A DNA stretch of 64,000 nucleotides from Amaranthus tricolor (Eukaryota; Streptophyta; Magnoliopsida; Caryophyllales; Amaranthaceae), in assembly GCF_026212465.1 (NCBI RefSeq), contig NC_080059.1, positions 25,807,292-25,871,291 of the forward strand, written 5' to 3'. A program made the translations under genes and the position numbers. Numbering within the stretch: position 1 is the first letter of the stretch; the number at the start of each line of letters is the position of its first letter. Positions 32,500 to 46,484 of this stretch are shown in pieces. The notes under the pieces were generated by a model. The model saw only the letters and a program-made list of their open reading frames with translations, had not been told where the DNA came from and did not search any database.

Positions 32500-35400
32500 T
32501 TGATCATTGATCCTTGTTCATTCTTCATCGTTCAATCGTCATTGATCATTGATCCTTGTTCATTCTTCATCGTTCATTCGTCATTGATCATTGATCCTTG
32601 TTCATTCTTCATCGTTCATTCGTCATTGACCATTACTCCTTGTTCATTCTTCATCGTTCATTCTTCATTGATCATTGATCCTTGTTCATTCTTCATTGAT
32701 CATTGATCCTTGTTCATTCTTCATCGTTCATTCTTCATTGACCATTGATCCTTGTTCATTCTTCATTGATCATTGATCCTTGTTCATTCTTCATCGTTCA
32801 TTCTTCTTTGATCATTGATCCTTGTTCATTCTTCATTGATCATTGATCCTTGTTCATTCTTCATCGTTCATTCTTCATTGACCATTGATCCTTGTTCATT
32901 CTTCATCGTTCATTCTTCATTGACCATTAATCCTTGTTCATTCTTCATTGATCATTGTTACTTGTTCATTCTTCATCGTTCATTTTTCATTGATCATTGA
33001 TCCTTGTTCATTCTTCATCGTTCATTCTTCATTGATCATTGATCCTTGTTCATTCTTCATCGTTCATTCGTCATTGATCATTGATCCTTGTTCATTCTTC
33101 ATCGTTCATTCTTCATTGATCATTGATCCTTGTTCATTCTTCATCGTTCATTCGTCATTGATCATTGATCCTTGTTCTTTCTTCATCGTTCATTCGTCAT
33201 TGACCATTACTCCTTGTTCATTCTTCATCGTTCATTCTTCATTGATCATTGATCCTTGTTCATTCTTCATCGTTCATTCTTCTTTGATCATTGATCCTTG
33301 TTCATTCTTCATTGATCATTGATCCTTGTTCATTCTTCATCGTTCATTCTTCATTGACCATTGATCCTTGTTCATTCTTCATCGTTCATTCTTCATCGAT
33401 CATTCTTCATTGATCATTGTTCCTTGTTCATTCTTCATCGTTCATTCTTCATTGATCATTGATCCTTGTTCATTCTTCATCGTTCATTCGTCATTGATCA
33501 TAGATCCTTGTTCATTCTTCATCGTTCATTCGTCATTGACCATTAATCCTTGTTCATTCTTCATCGTTCATTCTTCATTGATCAGTGATCCTTGTTCATT
33601 CTTCATCGTTCATTCGTCATTGATCATTGATCCTTGTTCATTCTTCATCGTTCATTCGTCATTGACCATTACTCCTTGTTCATTCTTCATCGTTCATTCT
33701 TCATTGATCATTGATCCTTGTTCATTCTTCATCGTTCATTCTTCTTTGATCATTGATCCTTGTTCATTCTTCATTGATCATTGATCCTTGTTCATTCTTC
33801 ATCGTTCATTCTTCATTGACCATTGATCCTTGTTCATTCTTCATTGATCATTGATCCTTGTTCATTCTTCATCGTTCATTCTTCTTTGATCATTGATCCT
33901 TGTTCATTCTTCATTGATCATTGATCCTTGTTCATTCTTCATCGTTCATTCTTCATTGACCATTGATCCTTGTTCATTCTTCATCGTTCATTCTTCATTG
34001 ACCATTAATCCTTGTTCATTCTTCATTGATCATTGTTCCTTGTTCATTCTTCATCGTTCATTTTTCATTGATCATTGATCCTTGTTCATTCTTCATCGTT
34101 CATTCTTCATTGATCATTGATCCTTGTTCATTCTTCATCGTTCATTCGTCATTGATCATTGATCCTTGTTCATTCTTCATCGTTCATTCTTCAATGATCA
34201 TTGATCCTTGTTCATTCTTCATCGTTCATTCGTCATTAATCATTGATCCTTGTTCATTCTTCATCGTTCATTCGTCATTGACCATTACTCCTTGTTCATT
34301 CTTCATCGTTCATTCTTCATTGATCATTGATCCTTGTTCATTCTTCATCGTTCATTCTTCTTTGATCATTGATCCTTGTTCATTCTTCATTGATCATTGA
34401 TCCTTGTTCATTCTTCATCGTTCATTCTTCATTGACCATTGATCCTTGTTCATTCTTCATCGTTCATTCTTCATCGATCATTCTTCATTGATCATTGTTC
34501 CTTGTTCATTCTTCATCGTTCATTCTTCATTGATCATTGATCCTTGTTCATTCTTCATCGTTCATTCTTCATTGATCATTGATCCTTGTTCATTCTTCAT
34601 CGTTCATTCGTCATTGATCATTGATCCTTGTTCATTCTTCATCGTTCATTCGTCATTGACCATTACTCCTTGTTCATTCTTCATCGTTCATTCTTCATTG
34701 ATCATTGATCCTTGTTCATTCTTCATCGTTCATTCGTCATTGATCATTGATCCTTATTCATTCTTCATCGTTCATTTTTCATTTATCATTGATCCTTGTT
34801 CATTCTTCATCGTTCATTCTTCATTGATCATTGATCCTTGTTCATTCTTCATCGTTCATTCGTCATTGACCATTAATCCTTGTTCATTCTTCATCGTTCA
34901 TTCTTCATTGATCATTGATCCTTGTTCATTCTTCATCGTTCATTCGTCATTGATCATTGATCCTTATTCATTCTTCATCGTTCATTTTTCATTTATCATT
35001 GATCCTTGTTCATTCTTCATCGTTCATTCTTCATTGATCATTGATCCTTGTTCATTCTTCATCGTTCATTCGTCATTGACCATTAATCCTTGTTCATTCT
35101 TCATCGTTCATTCTTCATTGATCATTGATCCTTGTTCATTCTTCATCGTTCATTCTTCATTGACCATTACTCCTTGTTCATTCTTCATCGTTCATTCTTC
35201 ATTGATCATTGATCCTTGTTCATTCTTCATCGTTCATTCGTCATTGACCATTAATCCTTGTTCATTCTTCATCGTTCATTCTTCATTGACCATTGATCCT
35301 TGTTCATTCTTCATCGTTCATTCTTCATTGACCATTAATCCTTGTTCATTCTTCATTGATCATTGTTCCTTGTTCATTCTTCATCGTTCATTCTTCATTG

Positions 35401-38400
35401 ATCATTGATCCTTGTTCATTCTTCATCGTTCATTCTTCATTGATCATTGATCCTTGTTCATTCTTCATCGTTCATTCGTCATTGATCATTGATCCTTGTT
35501 CATTCTTCATCGTTCATTCTTCAATGATCATTGATCCATGTTCATTCTTCATCGTTCATTCGTCATTAATCATTGATCCTTGTTCATTCTTCATCGTTCA
35601 TTCGTCATTGACCATTACTCCTTGTTCATTCTTCATCGTTCATTCTTCATTGATCATTGATCCTTGTTCATTCTTCATCGTTCATTCTTCTTTGATCATT
35701 GATCCTTGTTCATTCTTCATTGATCATTGATCCTTGTTCATTCTTCATCGTTCATTCTTCATTGACCATTGATCCTTGTTCATTCTTCATCGTTCATTCT
35801 TCATCGATCATTCTTCATTGATCATTGTTCCTTGTTCATTCTTCATCGTTCATTCTTCTTTGATCATTGATCCTTGTTCATTCTTCATTGATCATTGATC
35901 CTTGTTCATTCTTCATCGTTCATTCGTCATTGATCATTGATCCTTGTTCATTCTTCATCGTTCATTCGTCATTGATCATAGATCCTTGTTCATTCTTCAT
36001 CGTTCATTCGTCATTGACCATTAATCCTTGTTCATTCTTCATCGTTCATTCTTCATTGATCATTGATCCTTGTTCATTCTTCATCGTTCATTCTTCTTTG
36101 ATCATTGATCCTTGTTCATTCTTCATTGATCATTGATCCTTGTTCATTCTTCATCGTTCATTCGTCATTGATCATTGATCCTTGTTCATTCTTCATCGTT
36201 CATTCGTCATTGATCATAGATCCTTGTTCATTCTTCATCGTTCATTCGTCATTGACCATTAATCCTTGTTCATTCTTCATCGTTCATTCTTCATTGATCA
36301 GTGATCCTTGTTCATTCTTCATCGTTCATTCGTCATTGATCATTGATCCTTGTTCATTCTTCATCGTTCATTCGTCATTGACCATTACTCCTTGTTCATT
36401 CTTCATCGTTCATTCTTCATTGATCATTGATCCTTGTTCATTCTTCATCGTTCATTCTTCTTTGATCATTGATCCTTGTTCATTCTTCATTGATCATTGA
36501 TCCTTGTTCATTCTTCATCGTTCATTCTTCATTGACCATTGATCCTTGTTCATTCTTCATTGATCATTGATCCTTGTTCATTCTTCATCGTTCATTCTTC
36601 ATTGATCATTGATCCTTGTTCATTCTTCATCGTTCATTCGTCATTGATCATTGATCCTTGTTCATTCTTCATCGTTCATTCGTCATTGACCATTACTCCT
36701 TGTTCATTCTTCATCGTTCATTCTTCATTGATCATTGATCCTTGTTCATTCTTCATCGTTCATTCGTCATTGATCATTGATCCTTATTCATTCTTCATCG
36801 TTCATTTTTCATTTATCATTGATCCTTGTTCATTCTTCATCGTTCATTCTTCATTGATCATTGATCCTTGTTCATTCTTCATCGTTCATTCGTCCTTGAC
36901 CATTAATCCTTGTTCATTCTTCATCGTTCATTCTTCATTGATCATTGATCCTTGTTCATTCTTCATCGTTCATTCGTCATTGATCATTGATCCTTATTCA
37001 TTCTTCATCGTTCATTTTTCATTTATCATTGATCCTTGTTCATTCTTCATCGTTCATTCTTCATTGATCATTGATCCTTGTTCATTCTTCATCGTTCATT
37101 CGTCATTGACCATTAATCCTTGTTCATTCTTCATCGTTCATTCTTCATTGATCATTGATCCTTGTTCATTCTTCATCGTTCAATCGTCATTGATCATTGA
37201 TCCTTGTTCATTCTTCATCGTTCATTCGTCATTGATCATTGATCCTTGTTCATTCTTCATCGTTCATTCGTCATTGACCATTACTCCTTGTTCATTCTTC
37301 ATCGTTCATTCTTCATTGATCATTGATCCTTGTTCATTCTTCATTGATCATTGATCCTTGTTCATTCTTCATCGTTCATTCTTCATTGACCATTGATCCT
37401 TGTTCATTCTTCATTGATCATTGATCCTTGTTCATTCTTCATCGTTCATTCTTCTTTGATCATTGATCCTTGTTCATTCTTCATTGATCATTGATCCTTG
37501 TTCATTCTTCATCGTTCATTCTTCATTGACCATTGATCCTTGTTCATTCTTCATCGTTCATTCTTCATTGACCATTAATCCTTGTTCATTCTTCATTGAT
37601 CATTGTTCCTTGTTCATTCTTCATCGTTCATTTTTCATTGATCATTGATCCTTGTTCATTCTTCATCGTTCATTCTTCATTGATCATTGATCCTTGTTCA
37701 TTCTTCATCGTTCATTCGTCATTGATCATTGATCCTTGTTCATTCTTCATCGTTCATTCTTCATTGATCATTGATCCTTGTTCATTCTTCATCGTTCATT
37801 CGTCATTGATCATTGATCCTTGTTCTTTCTTCATCGTTCATTCGTCATTGACCATTACTCCTTGTTCATTCTTCATCGTTCATTCTTCATTGATCATTGA
37901 TCCTTGTTCATTCTTCATCGTTCATTCTTCTTTGATCATTGATCCTTGTTCATTCTTCATTGATCATTGATCCTTGTTCATTCTTCATCGTTCATTCTTC
38001 ATTGACCATTGATCCTTGTTCATTCTTCATCGTTCATTCTTCATCGATCATTCTTCATTGATCATTGTTCCTTGTTCATTCTTCATCGTTCATTCTTCAT
38101 TGATCATTGATCCTTGTTCATTCTTCATCGTTCATTCGTCATTGATCATAGATCCTTGTTCATTCTTCATCGTTCATTCGTCATTGACCATTAATCCTTG
38201 TTCATTCTTCATCGTTCATTCTTCATTGATCAGTGATCCTTGTTCATTCTTCATCGTTCATTCGTCATTGATCATTGATCCTTGTTCATTCTTCATCGTT
38301 CATTCGTCATTGACCATTACTCCTTGTTCATTCTTCATCGTTCATTCTTCATTGATCATTGATCCTTGTTCATTCTTCATCGTTCATTCTTCTTTGATCA

Positions 38401-41400
38401 TTGATCCTTGTTCATTCTTCATTGATCATTGATCCTTGTTCATTCTTCATCGTTCATTCTTCATTGACCATTGATCCTTGTTCATTCTTCATTGATCATT
38501 GATCCTTGTTCATTCTTCATCGTTCATTCTTCTTTGATCATTGATCCTTGTTCATTCTTCATTGATCATTGATCCTTGTTCATTCTTCATCGTTCATTCT
38601 TCATTGACCATTGATCCTTGTTCATTCTTCATCGTTCATTCTTCATTGACCATTAATCCTTGTTCATTCTTCATTGATCATTGTTCCTTTTTCATTCTTC
38701 ATCGTTCATTTTTCATTGATCATTGATCCTTGTTCATTCTTCATCGTTCATTCTTCATTGATCATTGATCCTTGTTCATTCTTCATCGTTCATTCGTCAT
38801 TGATCATTGATCCTTGTTCATTCTTCATCGTTCATTCTTCAATGATCATTGATCCTTGTTCATTCTTCATCGTTCATTCGTCATTAATCATTGATCCTTG
38901 TTCATTCTTCATCGTTCATTCGTCATTGACCATTACTCCTTGTTCATTCTTCATCGTTCATTCTTCATTGATCATTGATCCTTGTTCATTCTTCATCGTT
39001 CATTCTTCTTTGATCATTGATCCTTGTTCATTCTTCATTGATCATTGATCCTTGTTCATTCTTCATCGTTCATTCTTCATTGACCATTGATCCTTGTTCA
39101 TTCTTCATCGTTCATTCTTCATCGATCATTCTTCATTGATCATTGTTCCTTGTTCATTCTTCATCGTTCATTCTTCATTGATCATTGATCCTTGTTCATT
39201 CTTCATCGTTCATTCTTCATTGATCATTGATCCTTGTTCATTCTTCATCGTTCATTCGTCATTGATCATTGATCCTTGTTCATTCTTCATCGTTCATTCG
39301 TCATTGACCATTACTCCTTGTTCATTCTTCATCGTTCATTCTTCATTGATCATTGATCCTTGTTCATTCTTCATCGTTCATTCGTCATTGATCATTGATC
39401 CTTATTCATTCTTCATCGTTCATTTTTCATTTATCATTGATCCTTGTTCATTCTTCATCGTTCATTCTTCATTGATCATTGATCCTTGTTCATTCTTCAT
39501 CGTTCATTCGTCATTGACCATTAATCCTTGTTCATTCTTCATCGTTCATTCTTCATTGATCATTGATCCTTGTTCATTCTTCATCGTTCATTCGTCATTG
39601 ATCATTGATCCTTATTCATTCTTCATCGTTCATTTTTCATTTATCATTGATCCTTGTTCATTCTTCATCGTTCATTCTTCATTGATCATTGATCCTTGTT
39701 CATTCTTCATCGTTCATTCGTCATTGACCATTAATCCTTGTTCATTCTTCATCGTTCATTCTTCATTGATCATTGATCCTTGTTCATTCTTCATCGTTCA
39801 TTCTTCATTGACCATTACTCCTTGTTCATTCTTCATCGTTCATTCTTCATTGATCATTGATCCTTGTTCATTCTTCATCGTTCATTCGTCATTGACCATT
39901 AATCCTTGTTCATTCTTCATCGTTCATTCTTCATTGACCATTGATCCTTGTTCATTCTTCATCGTTCATTCTTCATTGACCATTAATCCTTGTTCATTCT
40001 TCATTGATCATTGTTCCTTGTTCATTCTTCATCGTTCATTCTTCATTGATCATTGATCCTTGTTCATTCTTCATCGTTCATTCTTCATTGATCATTGATC
40101 CTTGTTCATTCTTCATCGTTCATTCGTCATTGATCATTGATCCTTGTTCATTCTTCATCGTTCATTCTTCAATGATCATTGATCCTTGTTCATTCTTCAT
40201 CGTTCATTCGTCATTAATCATTGATCCTTGTTCATTCTTCATCGTTCATTCGTCATTGACCATTACTCCTTGTTCATTCTTCATCGTTCATTCTTCATTG
40301 ATCATTGATCCTTGTTCATTCTTCATCGTTCATTCTTCTTTGATCATTGATCCTTGTTCATTCTTCATTGATCATTGATCCTTGTTCATTCTTCATCGTT
40401 CATTCTTCATTGACCATTGATCCTTGTTCATTCTTCATCGTTCATTCTTCATCGATCATTCTTCATTGATCATTGTTCCTTGTTCATTCTTCATCGTTCA
40501 TTCTTCTTTGATCATTGATCCTTGTTCATTCTTCATTGATCATTGATCCTTGTTCATTCTTCATCGTTCATTCGTCATTGATCATTGATCCTTGTTCATT
40601 CTTCATCGTTCATTCGTCATTGATCATAGATCCTTGTTCATTCTTCATCGTTCATTCGTCATTGACCATTAATCCTTGTTCATTCTTCATCGTTCATTCT
40701 TCATTGATCATTGATCCTTGTTCATTCTTCATCGTTCATTCTTCTTTGATCATTGATCCTTGTTCATTCTTCATTGATCATTGATCCTTGTTCATTCTTC
40801 ATCGTTCATTCGTCATTGATCATTGATCCTTGTTCATTCTTCATCGTTCATTCGTCATTGATCATAGATCCTTGTTCATTCTTCATCGTTCATTCGTCAT
40901 TGACCATTAATCCTTGTTCATTCTTCATCGTTCATTCTTCATTGATCAGTGATCCTTGTTCATTCTTCATCGTTCATTCGTCATTGATCATTGATCCTTG
41001 TTCATTCTTCATCGTTCATTCGTCATTGACCATTACTCCTTGTTCATTCTTCATCGTTCATTCTTCATTGATCATTGATCCTTGTTCATTCTTCATCGTT
41101 CATTCTTCTTTGATCATTGATCCTTGTTCATTCTTCATTGATCATTGATCCTTGTTCATTCTTCATCGTTCATTCTTCATTGACCATTGATCCTTGTTCA
41201 TTCTTCATTGATCATTGATCCTTGTTCATTCTTCATCGTTCATTCTTCATTGATCATTGATCCTTGTTCATTCTTCATCGTTCATTCGTCATTGATCATT
41301 GATCCTTGTTCATTCTTCATCGTTCATTCGTCATTGACCATTACTCCTTGTTCATTCTTCATCGTTCATTCTTCATTGATCATTGATCCTTGTTCATTCT

Positions 41401-41820
41401 TCATCGTTCATTCGTCATTGATCATTGATCCTTATTCATTCTTCATCGTTCATTTTTCATTTATCATTGATCCTTGTTCATTCTTCATCGTTCATTCTTC
41501 ATTGATCATTGATCCTTGTTCATTCTTCATCGTTCATTCGTCCTTGACCATTAATCCTTGTTCATTCTTCATCGTTCATTCTTCATTGATCATTGATCCT
41601 TGTTCATTCTTCATCGTTCATTCGTCATTGATCATTGATCCTTATTCATTCTTCATCGTTCATTTTTCATTTATCATTGATCCTTGTTCATTCTTCATCG
41701 TTCATTCTTCATTGATCATTGATCCTTGTTCATTCTTCATCGTTCATTCGTCATTGACCATTAATCCTTGTTCATTCTTCATCGTTCATTCTTCATTGAT
41801 CATTGATCCTTGTTCATTCT
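32500..41820 (+). repeat. Tandem 4,648-bp higher-order duplication in the satellite
   Basis: Diagnostic variants recur at exactly 4,648 bp: ATTCAATCGTC at about 32,532 and 37,180, TTCTTTCTTCATC at 33,176 and 37,824, CGTCCTTGACC at about 36,893 and 41,541. Long open blocks have the same lengths at the same offset (34,446-35,408 and 39,094-40,056). 4,648 equals 332 x 14. The limits are approximate, from where the order of variants stops matching. Confidence 0.85.
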
Positions 41821-44518
41821 TCATCGTTCATTCTTCTTTGATCATTGATCCTTGTTCATTCTTCATTGATCATTGATCCTTGTTCATTCTTCATCGTTCA
41901 TTCGTCATTGATCATTGATCCTTGTTCATTCTTCATCGTTCATTCGTCATTGATCATAGATCCTTGTTCATTCTTCATCGTTCATTCGTCATTGACCATT
42001 AATCCTTGTTCATTCTTCATCGTTCATTCTTCATTGATCAGTGATCCTTGTTCATTCTTCATCGTTCATTCGTCATTGATCATTGATCCTTGTTCATTCT
42101 TCATCGTTCATTCGTCATTGACCATTACTCCTTGTTCATTCTTCATCGTTCATTCTTCATTGATCATTGATCCTTGTTCATTCTTCATCGTTCATTCTTC
42201 TTTGATCATTGATCCTTGTTCATTCTTCATTGATCATTGATCCTTGTTCATTCTTCATCGTTCATTCTTCATTGACCATTGATCCTTGTTCATTCTTCAT
42301 TGATCATTGATCCTTGTTCATTCTTCATCGTTCATTCTTCTTTGATCATTGATCCTTGTTCATTCTTCATTGATCATTGATCCTTGTTCATTCTTCATCG
42401 TTCATTCTTCATTGACCATTGATCCTTCTTCATTCTTCATCGTTCATTCTTCATTGACCATTAATCCTTGTTCATTCTTCATTGATCATTGTTCCTTGTT
42501 CATTCTTCATCGTTCATTTTTCATTGATCATTGATCCTTGTTCATTCTTCATCGTTCATTCTTCATTGATCATTGATCCTTGTTCATTCTTCATCGTTCA
42601 TTCGTCATTGATCATTGATCCTTGTTCATTCTTCATCGTTCATTCTTCAATGATCATTGATCCTTGTTCATTCTTCATCGTTCATTCGTCATTAATCATT
42701 GATCCTTGTTCATTCTTCATCGTTCATTCGTCATTGACCATTACTCCTTGTTCATTCTTCATCGTTCATTCTTCATTGATCATTGCTCCTTGTTCATTCT
42801 TCATCGTTCATTCTTCTTTGATCATTGATCCTTGTTCATTCTTCATTGATCATTGATCCTTGTTCATTCTTCATCGTTCATTCTTCATTGACCATTGATC
42901 CTTGTTCATTCTTCATCGTTCATTCTTCATCGATCATTCTTCATTGATCATTGTTCCTTGTTCATTCTTCATCGTTCATTCTTCATTGATCATTGATCCT
43001 TGTTCATTCTTCATCGTTCATTCTTAATTGATCATTGATCCTTGTTCATTCTTCATCGTTCATTCGTCATTGATCATTGATCCTTGTTCATTCTTCATCG
43101 TTCATTCGTCATTGACCATTACTCCTTGTTCATTCTTCATCGTTCATTCTTCATTGATCATTGATCCTTGTTCATTCTTCATCGTTCATTCGTCATTGAT
43201 CATTGATCCTTATTCATTCTTCATCGTTCATTTTTCATTTATCATTGATCCTTGTTCATTCTTCATCGTTCATTCTTCATTGATCATTGATCCTTGTTCA
43301 TTCTTCATCGTTCATTCGTCATTGACCATTAATCCTTGTTCATTCTTCATCGTTCATTCTTCATTGATCATTGATCCTTGTTCATTCTTCATCGTTCATT
43401 CGTCATTGATCATTGATCCTTATTCATTCTTCATCGTTCATTTTTCATTTATCATTGATCCTTGTTCATTCTTCATCGTTCATTCTTCATTGATCATTGA
43501 TCCTTGTTCATTCTTCATCGTTCATTCGTCATTGACCATTAATCCTTGTTCATTCTTCATCGTTCATTCTTCATTGATCATTGATCCTTGTTCATTCTTC
43601 ATCGTTCATTCGTCATTGACCATTAATCCTTGTTCATTCTTCATCGTTCATTCTTCATTGATCATTGAACCTTGTTCATTCTTCATCGTTCATTCTTCTT
43701 TGATCATTGATCCTTGTTCATTCTTCATTGATCATTGATCCTTGTTCATTCTTCATCGTTCATTCGTCATTGATCATTGATCCTTGTTCATTCTTCATCG
43801 TTCATTCGTAATTGATCATTGATCCTTGTTCATTCTTCATCGTTCATTCATCATTGACCATTAATCCTTGTTCATTCTTCATCGTTCATTCTTCATTGAT
43901 CATTGATCCTTGTTCATTTTTCATCGTTCATTCGTCATTGACCATTAATCCTTGTTCATTCTTCATCGTTCATTCTTCATTGATCATTGATCCTTGTTCA
44001 TTCTTCATCGTTCATTCTTCTTTGATCATTGATCCTTGTTCATTCTTCATTGATCATTGATCCTTGTTCATTCTTCATCGTTCATTCGTCATTGATCATT
44101 GATCCTTGTTCATTCTTCATCGTTCATTCGTCATTGATCATAGATCCTTGTTCATTCTTCATTGTTCATTCGTCATTGACCATTAATCCTTGTTCATTCT
44201 TCATCGTTCATTCTTCATTGATCAGTGATCCTTGTTCATTCTTCATCGTTCATTCGTCATTGATCATTGATCCTTGTTCATTCTTCATCGTTCATTCGTC
44301 ATTGACCATTACTCCTTGTTCATTCTTCATCGTTCATTCTTCATTGATCATTGATCCTTGTTCATTCTTCTTTGATCATTGATCCTTGTTCATTCTTCAT
44401 TGATCATTGATCCTTGTTCATTCTTCATCGTTCATTCTTCATTGACCATTGATCCTTGTTCATTCTTCATTGATCATTGATCCTTGTTCATTCTTCATCG
44501 TTCATTCTTCTTTGATCA

Positions 44519-46484
44519 TTGATCCTTGTTCATTCTTCATTGATCATTGATCCTTGTTCATTCTTCATCGTTCATTCTTCATTGACCATTGATCCTTGTT
44601 CATTCTTCATCGTTCATTCTTCATTGACCATTAATCCTTGTTCATTCTTCATTGATCATTGTTCCTTGTTCATTCTTCATCGTTCATTCTTCATTGATCA
44701 TTGATCCTTGTTCATTCTTCATCGTTCATTCTTCATTGATCATTGATCCTTGTTCATTCTTCATCGTTCATTCGTCATTGATCATTGATCCTTGTTCATT
44801 CTTCATCGTTCATTCGTCATTGACCATTACTCCTTGTTCATTCTTCATCGTTCATTCTTCATTGATCATTGATCCTTGTTCATTCTTCATCGTTCATTCG
44901 TCATTGATCATTGATCCTTATTCATTCTTCATCGTTCATTTTTCATTTACCATTGATCCTTGTTCATTCTTCATCGTTCATTCTTCATTGATCATTGATC
45001 CTTGTTCATTCTTCATCGTTCATTCGTCATTGACCATTAATCCTTGTTCATTCTTCATTGATCATTGATCCTTGTTCATTCTTCATCGTTCATTCGTCAT
45101 TGATCATTGATCCTTATTCATTCTTCATCGTTCATTTTTCATTTATCATTGATCCTTGTTCATTCTTCATCGTTCATTCTTCATTGATCATTGATCCTTG
45201 TTCATTCTTCATCGTTCATTCGTCATTGACCATTAATCCTTGTTCATTCTTCATCGTTCATTCTTCATTGATCATTGATCCTTGTTCATTCTTCATCGTT
45301 CATTCGTCATTGATCATTGATCCTTATTCATTCTTCATCGTTCATTTTTCATTTATCATTGATCCTTGTTCATTCTTCATCGTTCATTCTTCATTGATCA
45401 TTGATCCTTGTTCATTCTTCATCGTTCATTCGTCATTGACCATTAATCCTTGTTCATTCTTCATCGTTCATTCTTCATTGATCATTGATCCTTGTTCATT
45501 CTTCATCGTTCATTCGTCATTGACCATTAATCCTTGTTCATTCTTCATCGTTCATTCTTCATTGATCATTGAACCTTGTTCATTCTTCATCGTTCATTCT
45601 TCTTTGATCATTGATCCTTGTTCATTCTTCATTGATCATTGATCCTTGTTCATTCTTCATCGTTCATTCGTCATTGATCATTGATCCTTGTTCATTCTTC
45701 ATCGTTCATTCGTAATTGATCATTGATCCTTGTTCATTCTTCATCGTTCATTCATCATTGACCATTAATCCTTGTTCATTCTTCATCGTTCATTCTTCAT
45801 TGATCATTGATCCTTGTTCATTTTTCATCGTTCATTCGTCATTGACCATTAATCCTTGTTCATTCTTCATCGTTCATTCTTCATTGATCATTGATCCTTG
45901 TTCATTCTTCATCGTTCATTCTTCTTTGATCATTGATCCTTGTTCATTCTTCATTGATCATTGATCCTTGTTCATTCTTCATCGTTCATTCGTCATTGAT
46001 CATTGATCCTTGTTCATTCTTCATCGTTCATTCGTCATTGATCATAGATCCTTGTTCATTCTTTATTGTTCAGTCGTCATTGACCATTAATCCTTGTTCA
46101 TTCTTCATCGTTCATTCTTCATTGATCAGTGATCCTTGTTCATTCTTCATCGTTCATTCGTCATTGATCATTGATCCTTGTTCATTCTTCATCGTTCATT
46201 CGTCATTGACCATTACTCCTTGTTCATTCTTCATCGTTCATTCTTCATTGATCATTGATCCTTGTTCATTCTTCATCGTTCATTCTTCTTTGATCATTGA
46301 TCCTTGTTCATTCTTCATTGATCATTGATCCTTGTTCATTCTTCATCGTTCATTCTTCATTGACCATTGATCCTTGTTCATTCTTCATTGATCATTGATC
46401 CTTGTTCATTCTTCATCGTTCATTCTTCTTTGATCATTGATCCTTGTTCATTCTTCATTGATCATTGATCCTTGTTCATTCTTC
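44519..46484 (+). repeat. Satellite segment repeated at 62,035-64,000
   Basis: The order and exact spacing of variant units match 62,035-64,000 at a constant offset of 17,516 bp, including the rare variants CGTAATTGATC (45,712 and 63,228) and ATTGTTCAGTCGTC (about 46,067 and 63,583). A partial relative lies 1,904 bp upstream (43,808-44,060). Confidence 0.8.
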
